A stretch of 18,878 bases of DNA, taken from the NCBI GenBank assembly GCA_019314105.1, contig JAFCZY010000001.1, positions 1-18,878 on the forward strand, in the 5' to 3' direction. This document shows, piece by piece, positions 5,673 to 13,789 of the stretch. The DNA is from Deltaproteobacteria bacterium. Lineage in GTDB: Bacteria > Desulfobacterota > Desulfobacteria > Desulfobacterales > Desulfobacteraceae. The notes beneath the pieces are model-generated. The model searched no databases and was not told where the DNA came from. It saw only the letters and a list, made by a program, of their open reading frames with translations. The translations under genes were made by a program, and so were the position numbers. Each line of letters opens with the position of its first letter. Positions within the stretch are counted from its first letter, which is position 1.

Positions 5673-6500
5673 ATGAATTCCAATAAAAAGTTTAAAGATC
5701 TTGAAAAAAGATTACGAGAACTGCTTCCATTTGCAGTGGCTTTTTCAGGAGGGGTTGACAGTAGTTTTCTGCTGGCAGCGGCAAAAAAAATAAATTCGCA
5801 GAATTTGGTTGCCATTACCGTTTCTTCACAATTTGTTCCGGAAAGGGAGATTGAGTTTGCAAAGAGAATCGTCCGTTTACTGGGAGTTGAGCATATCTGT
5901 CTTGATGTGGATATTCTTGAAAATACAGATGTGGTTCGCAATACTTTAGAGCGGTGTTATCATTGTAAAAAACAAATGTTTTCACTGATAAAAGAAACGG
6001 CTGTAAAATTGGGTGTTAACTCTTTGGTTCATGCCGTAAACCTGGATGATTTAAAAGACTTTAGACCTGGATTGAAGGCGGCAAAAGAGCTTGGCTTCTA
6101 TTCTCCTCTGGTGGATGCGAATTATACAAAATCGGATATCCGGCTGCAGTCACGACAATGGGGACTTGAAACATGGAATAAGCCTTCCCAATCCTGTCTG
6201 GCAACAAGGATCCCCTATCATGAAAAGATAACAGCAAAAAATATCAGTATGGTTGATAAAGCAGAATTTTTTCTACAGGATTTGGGATTTGCTCAGGTGC
6301 GGGTGAGATGCCATGGGAAAACAGCCAGGATTGAAGTTGAACCCGGGCGGGTAGACAGGATATTGAATAGTGATATCAGGCAAAAGATATCAACGGAATT
6401 TCAAGAGATTGGATTTGCGCATACCAGTATTGATATTGATGGTCATAAAACAGGGAAAATGAATCATGAAACTCTGGACAATAAAAATCCGCAGCCATAA
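5673..6500 (+). CDS. larE: ATP-dependent sulfur transferase LarE (three-cysteine type)
   Basis: The 275-residue protein has the PP-loop SGGVDSS (about 25-31), which adenylates a substrate carboxylate. Three cysteines are conserved: C95 and C98 in ERCYHCKK, and C175 in SQSCLATRIPYHEKIT. C175 aligns with the sacrificial Cys176 of Lactobacillus plantarum LarE. In the Thermotoga-type enzymes the CxxC plus this cysteine hold a [4Fe-4S] cluster that delivers sulfur without destroying the protein. LarE inserts sulfur when the nickel-pincer nucleotide of lactate racemase and other LarA-like enzymes is made; larB, larC and larA are not in this window. GTG 5649 would add 8 residues; neither start has a strong ribosome-binding site, and ATG 5673 fits the family N-terminus better. 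It is convergent with ndk. Confidence 0.88.
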   Translation: MNSNKKFKDLEKRLRELLPFAVAFSGGVDSSFLLAAAKKINSQNLVAITVSSQFVPEREIEFAKRIVRLLGVEHICLDVDILENTDVVRNTLERCYHCKKQMFSLIKETAVKLGVNSLVHAVNLDDLKDFRPGLKAAKELGFYSPLVDANYTKSDIRLQSRQWGLETWNKPSQSCLATRIPYHEKITAKNISMVDKAEFFLQDLGFAQVRVRCHGKTARIEVEPGRVDRILNSDIRQKISTEFQEIGFAHTSIDIDGHKTGKMNHETLDNKNPQP

Positions 6501-6523
6501 AATTCAATTACAGGCTGCGGATT
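6486..6523 (-). terminator. Intrinsic terminator of ndk
   Basis: AATCCGCAGCC (6486-6496) and GGCTGCGGATT (6513-6523) form a perfect 11-bp stem with a 16-base loop. On the minus strand the stem is followed by TTTTTATTG, which makes a good terminator for ndk. On the plus strand the trailing sequence is TCAGGTTTGTTT, a weaker one for larE, whose stop codon lies in the loop. Confidence 0.75.
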
Positions 6524-6545
6524 CAGGTTTGTTTAATGGTGGGGA

Positions 6546-6965
6546 TTATTTTTCCTGGATTTCAAGAGCATTGAAAAAATATCCAATTTCAAAAGCGGCT
6601 GTTTCAGGTGCATCAGACCCATGCACAACATTTTTTTCTATATTTGTCGCATAATCTTTTCTGATGGTGCCGTCTTCCGCATCTTCAAAATTAGTAGCCC
6701 CCATGAGCTTCCTGTTTTTTGCAATCACATTTTTTCCTTCAAGAACCATGACAACTATAGGTCCTGAAGTCATAAAATCCGTCAGACTGTCAAAAAAAGG
6801 ACGGTCTTTATGAACCGCATAAAATCCTTTGGCCTGTGTTTTTGTAAGCTGAATCATTTTCATGGCAGCAATTTGAATACCATCGGCTTCAAACCGTTTG
6901 ATGACTTCACCAATTACGTTTTTTGCAACGCCATCGGGCTTGATGATTGATAATGTTCTTTCCAC
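6546..6965 (-). CDS. ndk: Nucleoside diphosphate kinase
   Basis: The 139-residue cytosolic enzyme moves the gamma-phosphate of ATP to other (d)NDPs through a phosphohistidine. It has the N-terminal IIKPDGV (K9) and the active-site H115 in NVVHGSDAP; the [15 protein letters not shown] segment corresponds to the nucleotide-binding loop. Length and motifs are normal for the bacterial family. The start is GTG 6965, preceded by AAGGA at about 7 bases; an ATG nearby is out of frame and followed at once by TAA. It stands alone between larE and coaE, with its own terminator and a promoter that overlaps that of coaE. Confidence 0.97.
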   Translation of the reverse strand: MERTLSIIKPDGVAKNVIGEVIKRFEADGIQIAAMKMIQLTKTQAKGFYAVHKDRPFFDSLTDFMTSGPIVVMVLEGKNVIAKNRKLMGATNFEDAEDGTIRKDYATNIEKNVVHGSDAPETAAFEIGYFFNALEIQEK

Positions 6966-6999
6966 AATTACATCCTTTCAATTATTATTAAAAACGGGC

Positions 7000-7028
7000 T
7001 TGAAAATTATCATAAAACTGTATTATAA
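7000..7028 (+). promoter_or_regulatory. Candidate promoter of coaE
   Basis: TTGAAA (7000-7005) and TTATAA (7023-7028) are separated by 17 bases, predicting a start near 7035 and a leader of about 50 bases. It overlaps the ndk promoter almost completely. Confidence 0.4.
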
Positions 7029-7033
7029 GTCAA
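7006..7033 (-). promoter_or_regulatory. Candidate promoter of ndk
   Basis: On the minus strand TTGACT (7033-7028) and GATAAT (7011-7006) are 16 bases apart, giving a start near 6999 and a leader of about 35 bases. It occupies nearly the same DNA as the candidate coaE promoter on the opposite strand. Confidence 0.5.
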
Positions 7034-7086
7034 TATCTATGCGGCCGGGTTAAAATAATACACAGAACATTAATATTATAAATGAT

Positions 7087-7701
7087 ATGAAAATTTTAAG
7101 GATTGCAGTCACAGGATCGGCAGGTTCAGGAAAGAGCCTTGTATGTCAGAGGTTTAAAGAGATTGGCCTGGTCACTTTGGATTGTGATGTGATTGCAAGG
7201 CATGTTGTGGAACCTGGAGAGGAAGCTTTTGAAAAGATAGTTGAATTGTTTGGCCAAAAGGTGGTCCGAAGAGAGGGAACGCTGGACAGGGCAACGCTGC
7301 GAAATATCATTGTGAATGATGTATTGCTGCGGCAAAAAATGGAAAACATTTTACATCCTCAAATTATCAAAGAAATGGTTTCTCAGATAGAAAATGCAGA
7401 GGCTGAGGATAAAAAAGCGGTGGTCGTCGAGGTGCCTTTATTGTTTGAATTAGGCATGGAGGAACAGTTTGATGTCACGATTGCTGTCATGGCAAAGGAT
7501 ATGGACCTTATCAAAAGAATTTCTGATCGGGATAATGTTACAAAGAAAGATGCCCAAAAGATACTGGATCTTCAACTGTCCCAGGAAGATAAAATGACAA
7601 GGGCGGATCATGTTATTCTCAACGAGGGGAAAAGATCTGAACTCTTTGAATCTGTTGACAATCTCTTTAACAAAATCCAAAAAGAATTCTTGACAACGTG
7701 A
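7087..7701 (+). CDS. coaE: Dephospho-CoA kinase
   Basis: The 204-residue protein catalyses the last step of coenzyme A synthesis, ATP-dependent 3'-phosphorylation of dephospho-CoA. Visible are the P-loop GSAGSGKS (10-17), TLDCDVIARHVVEPG with the substrate-binding aspartate of the usual DAD/DCD motif, and the lid region with HPQI and VVEVPLLFELGME. Length is typical. ATG 7087 has no evident Shine-Dalgarno, but the protein begins at the standard beta-strand. It is followed 152 bases later by rho. A likely rho promoter begins inside its last codons. Confidence 0.95.
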   Translation: MKILRIAVTGSAGSGKSLVCQRFKEIGLVTLDCDVIARHVVEPGEEAFEKIVELFGQKVVRREGTLDRATLRNIIVNDVLLRQKMENILHPQIIKEMVSQIENAEAEDKKAVVVEVPLLFELGMEEQFDVTIAVMAKDMDLIKRISDRDNVTKKDAQKILDLQLSQEDKMTRADHVILNEGKRSELFESVDNLFNKIQKEFLTT

Positions 7702-7718
7702 TATTTTTCCCTTATTAA
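7690..7718 (+). promoter_or_regulatory. Candidate promoter of rho, inside the coaE 3' end
   Basis: TTGACA (7690-7695) and TATTAA (7713-7718) are 17 bases apart. Transcription would start near 7725, giving rho a leader of about 130 bases. A weak hairpin (CCTTATT 7710-7716 with AATAAGG 7729-7735) overlaps the -10 box. Confidence 0.45.
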
Positions 7719-7853
7719 TCAAACGTTCAATAAGGAATTTTAAAATATCTGACTGTTTTTTCACAGCATTTTGGGTTTCAGACTTCAAAAAGGTACATTT
7801 CAAATAACAAGCTTTAGCCTGCAAAAAATAATAAAACAAATTTGGGAGAATGA

Positions 7854-9101
7854 ATGAACCTTGTAAGATTAAATAAGATGAAGATCAGTGAGTTGACCAA
7901 ACTTGCTAAGGAATACAAAATTAAAGGGATCAGCGGCCTTAAAAAACAGGAATTAATTTTTGCCTTGCTTCAGGCAAACATTGAGGAGAGTGGACAGGTT
8001 TATGGTGAAGGTACGCTTGAAATTCTCCCGGATGGTTTTGGATTTTTAAGGGCTCCCGGATATAATTATCTTCCCGGTCCTGATGATATCTATGTCTCTC
8101 CTTCACAGATTCGAAGGTTTACTTTAAGAACCGGTGATACAATCTCCGGTCAGGTTCGACAGCCCAAAGATTCTGAGCGGTACTTTGCATTACTGAAAGT
8201 GGAAGCCGTTAATTTTAAAAATCCGGAACTTGCTGCGGAAACCATTCTTTTTGATAATTTGTTGCCCCTTTATCCTGAGCGAAAAATGAATCTTGAAGCT
8301 GAATCAGATAATTACTCCATGCGAGTAATCGACTTGATGTCGCCCATAGGGTTTGGTCAGCGCGGTTTGATTGTGTCTCCGCCTAAAGCTGGTAAAACCA
8401 TGCTGTTGCAGAATATCGCCAATAGCATCGTTAACGCCCACCCGGAGGTCATCTTGATGATTGTTCTGATTGATGAGCGCCCCGAAGAAGTGACGGATAT
8501 GGCACGAAATGTTGATGCCGAAGTGGTCAGTTCAACTTTTGATGAACCATCAGAACGTCATGTTCAGGTAGCTGAGATGGTCATTGAAAAGGCCAAAAGA
8601 ATTGTTGAGCAGGGCCAGGATGTTGTGATTTTGCTTGACAGTATCACAAGGCTTGCAAGGGCATATAATTCAGTCATGCCACCATCCGGCAAAATTTTAT
8701 CCGGTGGTGTGGATTCAAACGCCCTTGACAGACCCAAAAGATTTTTCGGTGCAGCAAGAAATATCGAAGATGGCGGTAGCCTGACCATTATCGCAACCGC
8801 ACTGGTTGATACGGGAAGTCGTATGGATGAAGTTATATTCGAGGAATTTAAAGGCACTGGCAATATGGAACTTGTTCTGGATAGAAAACTTGCTGATAAA
8901 AGAGTTTTCCCTGCCATTGATATGAACAAATCAGGTACAAGGAAAGAAGAATTATTGCTTGATCCAGTGGTTTTGAACCGTGTGTGGATCTTAAGAAAAT
9001 TGTTGTCAAGTTTAAATTCTGTTGACAGTATGCAGTTTTTACTTGAAAAAATGCAAGGAACAAAGGATAATAAAGCGTTTCTTGAATTAATGAATTCATA
9101 A
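7854..9101 (+). CDS. rho: Transcription termination factor Rho
   Basis: The 415-residue hexameric RNA helicase ends transcription at C-rich unstructured RNA. Order: N-terminal helical domain (1-45, [20 protein letters not shown]), cold-shock-like RNA-binding domain (about 48-118, with GFGFLRAP), Walker A PPKAGKT (176-182), LIDERPEEV, Walker B VVILLDS (257-263), Q-loop SGGVDSNA (283-290), R-loop region [17 protein letters not shown], and the arginine-finger region near residue 350. There is no insertion of the kind seen in some Actinobacteria or Clostridia. GGGAG lies five bases upstream of ATG 7854. The long 5' leader could allow self-regulation, as known for E. coli rho. Downstream lies rpmE, 53 bases away. 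Confidence 0.98.
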   Translation: MNLVRLNKMKISELTKLAKEYKIKGISGLKKQELIFALLQANIEESGQVYGEGTLEILPDGFGFLRAPGYNYLPGPDDIYVSPSQIRRFTLRTGDTISGQVRQPKDSERYFALLKVEAVNFKNPELAAETILFDNLLPLYPERKMNLEAESDNYSMRVIDLMSPIGFGQRGLIVSPPKAGKTMLLQNIANSIVNAHPEVILMIVLIDERPEEVTDMARNVDAEVVSSTFDEPSERHVQVAEMVIEKAKRIVEQGQDVVILLDSITRLARAYNSVMPPSGKILSGGVDSNALDRPKRFFGAARNIEDGGSLTIIATALVDTGSRMDEVIFEEFKGTGNMELVLDRKLADKRVFPAIDMNKSGTRKEELLLDPVVLNRVWILRKLLSSLNSVDSMQFLLEKMQGTKDNKAFLELMNS

Positions 9102-9154
9102 GTTAAGATTAAATAATTGCCAAAGATATGGCATGGTAAGGAGTTTTAAGACAA

Positions 9155-9373
9155 ATGAAAAAAGAAATACATCCAAAATACACAAGATCTACAGCTTCTT
9201 GTGCCTGTGGTGCGACATTTGAAGTTGGATCAACAAAAGAGAATATTAAAGTGGAAATTTGTTCTCAGTGTCATCCATTTTTTACCGGAAAACAAAAGTT
9301 GGTTGATACTGCCGGAAGAATTGATCGTTTCAAAAGGAAATATGCAGGCTTTGACGCGACAAAACTGATTTAA
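9155..9373 (+). CDS. rpmE: 50S ribosomal protein L31, zinc-binding form
   Basis: The 72-residue protein has CACG (C16, C18) and ICSQCHPF (C37, C40), the four-cysteine C+ type that binds zinc and makes the B1b bridge between ribosomal subunits. The zinc-free paralogue (YkgM type) is not in this window. AAGGAG (9138-9143) precedes ATG 9155 by 11 bases, slightly long. A short hairpin TGCCA-6-TGGCA (9118-9133) lies just ahead of that site. It is followed by a strong terminator before prfA. Confidence 0.97.
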   Translation: MKKEIHPKYTRSTASCACGATFEVGSTKENIKVEICSQCHPFFTGKQKLVDTAGRIDRFKRKYAGFDATKLI

Positions 9374-9396
9374 CACGTTTGAATAATTTGTAATTA

Positions 9397-9434
9397 AAAA
9401 GGGGTCTTGACAAAAGAGCCCCTTTTGAGTTTTT
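9397..9434 (+). terminator. Intrinsic terminator after rpmE, abutting the prfA start
   Basis: AAAAGGGGTCTT (9397-9408) pairs with AAGA-G-CCCCTTTT (9414-9426, one bulged G) around a 5-base loop. The trailing GAGTTTTT supplies the T-tract. The 3' arm ends only 10 bases before the prfA ATG, so the hairpin or its readthrough must also set prfA expression. Compensatory pairing is clear by eye; termination strength is not known. Confidence 0.75.
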
Positions 9435-9436
9435 GA

Positions 9437-10504
9437 ATGATGATAGAAAAATTAAAAGGTCTTGAAGAAAGATTCATTAAGTTAGAGCAGCTTTTGAGTG
9501 ATCCGGCCGTTATTAACGATCAAAAAAAGTATCAGGACTATCTGATAGAACATGGGGAACTCAATAAAATTGTTCCGGTGTTCAGAGATTATGAAGGGCT
9601 TTTGGCGGAACTGAAAGAAGCAAAGGAACTTTTAAAGGATACTGACCTTGAAATACGGGCCATGGCCAAAGAGGAGATCCCGAGTCTTGACGCAAAAATT
9701 GAATCCATAAAATCACACCTCAATCTTCTGTTGATGCCAAAAGACCCCAGGGATGATAAAAATGTTCTCCTTGAGATCCGGGCAGGGACCGGCGGCGAAG
9801 AGGCAGGTATTTTTACCGGCGACTTGTTTAGAATGTACTCAAGGTATACGGAGTCCAAAAACTGGATCCTGGAAGTTGTTGAGAAAAATGATTCCAGTTC
9901 GGGCGGGTTTAAGGAGATCGTATTTCTGGTGCGAGGGAAGGGTGCATTCAGCAATTTTAAATATGAAAGCGGCACCCATCGTGTCCAGCGAGTGCCTGAA
10001 ACAGAGGCCCAGGGAAGGGTTCATACCTCTGCTGTCACTGTAGCGGTTCTTCCGGAGGCTGAAGATATCGATGTTGATATCAATCCTGCGGACCTTAAAA
10101 TTGATGTATTCAGGTCTTCGGGACCTGGCGGTCAGTCGGTCAATACAACAGATTCTGCGGTCCGGATTACCCATGTGCCAACCGGCGTTACAGCCACATG
10201 TCAGGATGAGAAATCCCAGCATAAAAATAAGGCCAAAGCCATGGGCGTTCTGAAGTCCCGTATCCTTAATGCCAAGGTCAGGGAGGAAGAAGGAAAACGT
10301 GCAGCGGAGAGGAAAGGACAGGTCGGCACAGGGGATAGAAGCGGCAGAATTAGAACCTACAATTTTCCGCAAGGGCGAATGACAGATCATCGGATTGGTC
10401 TTACGCTATATAAGCTGGATAGTATTATGGAAGGGAATATTCAAGAAATTATTGATGCGCTGAAGATATATAACCAGACACAGGCATTAAAGGAAATTGC
10501 CTGA
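9437..10504 (+). CDS. prfA: Peptide chain release factor 1
   Basis: The 355-residue factor reads UAA and UAG stop codons and triggers peptide release. It has the coiled N-terminal domain, the P-x-T anticodon-like motif (PET 187-189 in [14 protein letters not shown]), and the catalytic GGQ (231-233 in [17 protein letters not shown]). The PET tripeptide distinguishes it from RF2. ATG 9437 and the adjacent ATG 9440 are both possible. No good Shine-Dalgarno is present; GAG seven bases upstream is the best candidate, and it lies in the tail of the rpmE terminator. Its partner, the methyltransferase gene prmC, follows after 5 bases. Confidence 0.97.
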   Translation: MMIEKLKGLEERFIKLEQLLSDPAVINDQKKYQDYLIEHGELNKIVPVFRDYEGLLAELKEAKELLKDTDLEIRAMAKEEIPSLDAKIESIKSHLNLLLMPKDPRDDKNVLLEIRAGTGGEEAGIFTGDLFRMYSRYTESKNWILEVVEKNDSSSGGFKEIVFLVRGKGAFSNFKYESGTHRVQRVPETEAQGRVHTSAVTVAVLPEAEDIDVDINPADLKIDVFRSSGPGGQSVNTTDSAVRITHVPTGVTATCQDEKSQHKNKAKAMGVLKSRILNAKVREEEGKRAAERKGQVGTGDRSGRIRTYNFPQGRMTDHRIGLTLYKLDSIMEGNIQEIIDALKIYNQTQALKEIA

Positions 10505-10509
10505 AAAAA

Positions 10510-11412
10510 TTGTCAAAAAACAACTCCAATGATTGGACCATCAATAAGATTCTTTCCTGGACGGAATTTTATTTTAAAGATCATTCCATTGACAGCCCCA
10601 GGTTGACAGCCCAAATGCTGCTTGCTCATAGTCTTGGCATAAAGCGGCTTGATCTTTATCTTCAGTATGATCGCCCCCTTCAAAAAAATGAATTATCCGA
10701 TTTTAAAGTGTTAATTAAAAGAAGAATCCAAAACGAGCCCGCCGCATATATCATTGGAGAAAAAGGGTTCTTTGAATCTAATTTTAAGGTGGCAGGCGAT
10801 GTTTTGATTCCACGGCCTGATACGGAAACCATTGTTGAAGAAGCATTAAAAATATTAAACATCGGGAAAGACAGCGGTTCTCCCAAAACCGTTCTTGAGT
10901 TAGGAACAGGTTCCGGGGCGATTATCGTTTCTTTGGCAAAAGCAGCTCCTGGCCATCTGTATTTTGCCAGCGATATTTCTGTGAGAGCACTGGCAATTGC
11001 AAAAAAAAATGCTGAAAAGATCGTTCCAAAAATAATTAGTGACAAGATTTGTTTTTGTGCCGGTGACTGGTTTTCATCATTAAGAAAAACGTCTCGATTT
11101 GATCTGATTGTTTCAAATCCCCCCTATATTCCGACCAGTGATATTCAAACCCTGCAGCCTGAAATAAAGCAGTTTGAGCCCATGCTTGCGCTTGATGGCG
11201 GCAGGGACGGGCTTGCTTGTTTGAGATCCATTTTAGATGGCGCTCATCGCCATCTTGTTCCAGAGGGGATGCTTTTACTTGAAATGGGGTTTGATCAAAA
11301 GGAAGAGATTCGAAATATTTCAAACCGATATCCTCAGTATCAATCCATTGAATTCATAAGGGATTTGGCAGGGCATAACCGGGTAGTTTTAATTAAAAAA
11401 TCAATTGATTAA
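10510..11412 (+). CDS. prmC: Release factor glutamine methyltransferase
   Basis: The 300-residue enzyme methylates the glutamine of the GGQ motif in RF1 and RF2 using S-adenosylmethionine. Visible are the N-terminal helical domain (10-90), the SAM-binding motif VLELGTGSG (128-136) and the catalytic NPPY (203-206). The start is TTG 10510, giving MSKNNSNDW and then a normal PrmC N-terminus; the first in-frame ATG would remove 35 residues of the substrate-binding domain. No close ribosome-binding site is seen, so translation probably depends on coupling with prfA, whose stop is 5 bases upstream. A T13 tract follows the stop directly. Confidence 0.95.
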   Translation: MSKNNSNDWTINKILSWTEFYFKDHSIDSPRLTAQMLLAHSLGIKRLDLYLQYDRPLQKNELSDFKVLIKRRIQNEPAAYIIGEKGFFESNFKVAGDVLIPRPDTETIVEEALKILNIGKDSGSPKTVLELGTGSGAIIVSLAKAAPGHLYFASDISVRALAIAKKNAEKIVPKIISDKICFCAGDWFSSLRKTSRFDLIVSNPPYIPTSDIQTLQPEIKQFEPMLALDGGRDGLACLRSILDGAHRHLVPEGMLLLEMGFDQKEEIRNISNRYPQYQSIEFIRDLAGHNRVVLIKKSID

Positions 11413-11433
11413 TTTTTTTTTTTTTGATATATA
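11405..11433 (+). promoter_or_regulatory. Candidate promoter of the rpsB operon with a poly-T spacer
   Basis: TTGATT (11405-11410, overlapping the prmC stop) and TATATA (11428-11433) are 17 bases apart. The spacer holds T13 (11413-11425). Transcription would begin near 11440, leaving a leader of about 120 bases. An alternative pair, TTGATA (11424-11429) with TTAGAT, has a weaker -10 box. Confidence 0.4.
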
Positions 11434-11439
11434 AATAAA

Positions 11440-11561
11440 GATTTTGTTAGATAGTAAAAACTCACATTCAGGGACTTGAAAATCAGGTGCTTTGGGAAAA
11501 GTTGAATTTTAAGGATGATCTGAATGGTGGATAAAAACCATTAATTAATTTTGGAGAACAA
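11440..11561 (+). promoter_or_regulatory. Leader region of the rpsB-tsf operon
   Basis: About 120 untranslated bases precede rpsB. CATTCAG (11465-11471) can pair with CTGAATG (11520-11526), enclosing about 48 bases. Leaders of rpsB carry an S2-binding regulatory RNA in E. coli and other Proteobacteria; whether this one does is inference from position and this pairing alone. Confidence 0.3.
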
Positions 11562-12437
11562 ATGGCTCACATTACAATTAGAGAACTTTTGGAAGCGGGT
11601 GTGCATTTCGGGCATCAGACCAAACGCTGGAACCCAAAGATGAAAAAATATATCTTTGGAGCGAGAAACGGAATTTACATTATTGATTTGCAGCAAACTG
11701 TAAAACTCTTTAAAACAGCCCATGACTTTATCAGAAGCGTGGCTGCCAATGGTCAGGATGTCCTTTTTGTCGGTACAAAAAAGCAGGCATCCGAGGCGAT
11801 CTATGAAGAAGCAAATCGTGCTGAACAGTTCTATGTCCAGAATCGGTGGCTTGGCGGGATGTTAACCAATTTTCAAACCATTAAGAATAATATCACCCGG
11901 TTTCATTTCTTAAATTCAATCGAAAACGACGGAACTCTTGAAAATTATCCCAAAAAAGAGCAGGGACAAATGCTCAAAGAAAAAACAAAGCTGGAGTTTG
12001 CCATTGGCGGTATCAGTCATATGAAAAAATTGCCGGGGGCAATTTTTGTGATTGATCCTAAAAATGAAGCCATTGCAGTGAAAGAGGGCAAGCGGCTTGG
12101 AATTCCAATTATTGCTGTTGTCGATACAAACTGTGATCCTGATGATATTGATTACGTTATTCCGGGTAATGATGATGCCATTAGAGCCATCCGCCTTTTT
12201 GCTTCCCGTATTGCAGATGCCTGCATTGAGGGAAGGGCATTTTATGATGAAAAACAAAAGGCAGAATCCGATAAAAAAGGTGCGGTAGAAAGTAAAGATT
12301 TTTCTGATGAAAAAACATCGATTGAGGTTGTTTCCGATGGCACGGACGGTCCTGTTGTTGAAAAGATTAAGAGAAGAACAGCACCAGTTGAAGAGACAAA
12401 AGCAGCCGATTTAAGTAAAGAAGAAGGAGTAAAATAA
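11562..12437 (+). CDS. rpsB: 30S ribosomal protein S2
   Basis: The 291-residue protein has the S2 signature at the N-terminus ([20 protein letters not shown]), [27 protein letters not shown], and the [20 protein letters not shown] region. It binds the back of the small subunit late in assembly. GGAG lies five bases before ATG 11562. The last 60 or so residues (about 230-291) form a charged, low-complexity tail that goes beyond the E. coli length of 241. The tsf gene follows with a one-base gap, the classic rpsB-tsf operon. Confidence 0.98.
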   Translation: MAHITIRELLEAGVHFGHQTKRWNPKMKKYIFGARNGIYIIDLQQTVKLFKTAHDFIRSVAANGQDVLFVGTKKQASEAIYEEANRAEQFYVQNRWLGGMLTNFQTIKNNITRFHFLNSIENDGTLENYPKKEQGQMLKEKTKLEFAIGGISHMKKLPGAIFVIDPKNEAIAVKEGKRLGIPIIAVVDTNCDPDDIDYVIPGNDDAIRAIRLFASRIADACIEGRAFYDEKQKAESDKKGAVESKDFSDEKTSIEVVSDGTDGPVVEKIKRRTAPVEETKAADLSKEEGVK

Positions 12438-12438
12438 A

Positions 12439-13035
12439 ATGGTGCAAATTTCCGCAGCTATGGTAAAAGAGCTTCGTGAAGCAACAGGTTCGGGCATAAT
12501 GGACTGTAAAAGAGTTCTTGCTGATGCAGAAGGTGATATGGAAAAAGCAGTGGTGCTTTTGAGAAAAAAAGGACTTGCGAAAGCGGCTAAAAGACTTGGA
12601 CGGTCAACTTCCGAGGGGATTATTTATTCTTATATTCATACCGGTGCCAAACTGGGCGTTCTTGTCGAGGTGAATTGTGAGTCTGATTTTGTTGCGAAAA
12701 CAGAAAATTTTCAAAACTTTGTAAAAGATATTGCCATGCATATTGCCGCAGCAAATCCTGCAGGCCTGAATCCTGAAGATATTGATCCGGCAATCGTTGA
12801 AAAGGAAAGAGACATTTTTCGGGCACAAATGCTTGAACAAGGTAAACCCGAGAATATGATTGATAAAATTGTCGAGGGTAAGGTAGGAAAATTTTATAAA
12901 GATATCTGTCTCATGAGTCAACCGTATATAAAAGATCCCCAGAAAACCATTACGGATTTATTAAAAGAGACGATTGGTAGCATGGGTGAAAATATTCAGG
13001 TAAAAAGATTTGTACGTTTCCAGATAGGAGAATAA
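12439..13035 (+). CDS. tsf: Translation elongation factor Ts (short form)
   Basis: The 198-residue nucleotide exchange factor for EF-Tu has the N-terminal UBA-like domain (1-50, with [16 protein letters not shown]) and the core [12 protein letters not shown] (about 79-90) that contacts the EF-Tu magnesium site. It is shorter than the E. coli protein (283) and close to the Thermus form (about 196), as in many bacteria that lack one core repeat. The C-terminus keeps the conserved [11 protein letters not shown] ending. AAGGAG is nine bases upstream; the gene starts one base after the rpsB stop. Confidence 0.97.
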   Translation: MVQISAAMVKELREATGSGIMDCKRVLADAEGDMEKAVVLLRKKGLAKAAKRLGRSTSEGIIYSYIHTGAKLGVLVEVNCESDFVAKTENFQNFVKDIAMHIAAANPAGLNPEDIDPAIVEKERDIFRAQMLEQGKPENMIDKIVEGKVGKFYKDICLMSQPYIKDPQKTITDLLKETIGSMGENIQVKRFVRFQIGE

Positions 13036-13039
13036 AATC

Positions 13040-13762
13040 TTGAGCAAAGAGCCGGAGTTTGAACGGGTTTTAATTAAGCTGAGCGGAGAAGCCCTGATGG
13101 GAAATCAGGGCTTTGGTATTACCCCTGAAATGATTCATTATGTTGCGGCAGAAATTGCAAAAGTTTACCGCCTTAATGTGCAGATTTCCATTGTTGTAGG
13201 TGGTGGAAATATATTCAGGGGTATTGCAGGAAGTTCTGCCGGTATGGATAGAACTTCTGCAGATAATATGGGAATGCTGGCCACGGTTATAAACAGTCTG
13301 GCTCTTTGTGATGCCCTTGAAAAATGTGATGTTCCAACACGGGTGCAGTCTGCTATTCAAATGGACAGGATTGCAGAGCCGTTTATCCTCAGAAAAGCCA
13401 TTCGGCATCTTGAAAAGAATCGGGTGGTTATTTTTGCAGCCGGTACGGGAAATCCATATTTCACAACGGATACGGCGGCTGTATTAAGAGCACATGAAAC
13501 CCGTGCTCAGATTCTTTTTAAGGCCACCCAGGTGGATGGCGTCTATGATAAAGACCCGGTGGTTCATGATGATGCGGTTATGTTTGATGAATTATCATAT
13601 ATGAGGGTCATTGAAAAACAACTTCATGTAATGGATATGACCGCTATTTCCCTTGCAATGGAACATGATTTGCCGGTTCAGGTTTTTGATCTTCATAAGG
13701 AAGATAATATTTTTAAGGCGGTAAGTGGTCAGGCTATTGGTACTCGGATTTATAACAAATAA
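13040..13762 (+). CDS. pyrH: UMP kinase
   Basis: The 240-residue member of the amino acid kinase superfamily phosphorylates UMP to UDP, a hexamer normally controlled by GTP and UTP. Motifs: [12 protein letters not shown] at the start, [10 protein letters not shown], and [18 protein letters not shown] for phosphate and UMP binding. The start is TTG 13040, with AGGAG nine bases upstream; the next in-frame ATG would cut into the first strand, so TTG is right. It lies four bases after tsf and 27 before frr, the usual tsf-pyrH-frr order. Confidence 0.97.
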   Translation: MSKEPEFERVLIKLSGEALMGNQGFGITPEMIHYVAAEIAKVYRLNVQISIVVGGGNIFRGIAGSSAGMDRTSADNMGMLATVINSLALCDALEKCDVPTRVQSAIQMDRIAEPFILRKAIRHLEKNRVVIFAAGTGNPYFTTDTAAVLRAHETRAQILFKATQVDGVYDKDPVVHDDAVMFDELSYMRVIEKQLHVMDMTAISLAMEHDLPVQVFDLHKEDNIFKAVSGQAIGTRIYNK

Positions 13763-13789
13763 GTAACCATTAAGTGAGGATGGATTGTT

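Noticed and set aside
8564..8929. Minus-strand open frame inside rho
   Set aside because: Antisense shadow of the conserved ATPase domain, with no start signal.
9839..10390. Minus-strand open frame of 183 codons inside prfA
   Set aside because: It is antisense to a fully conserved release factor gene; its composition follows from the codons of prfA.
12439..13035. EF-Ts of only 198 residues as a possible truncation
   Set aside because: The C-terminal ending is intact and the short form is normal in many bacteria such as Thermus.
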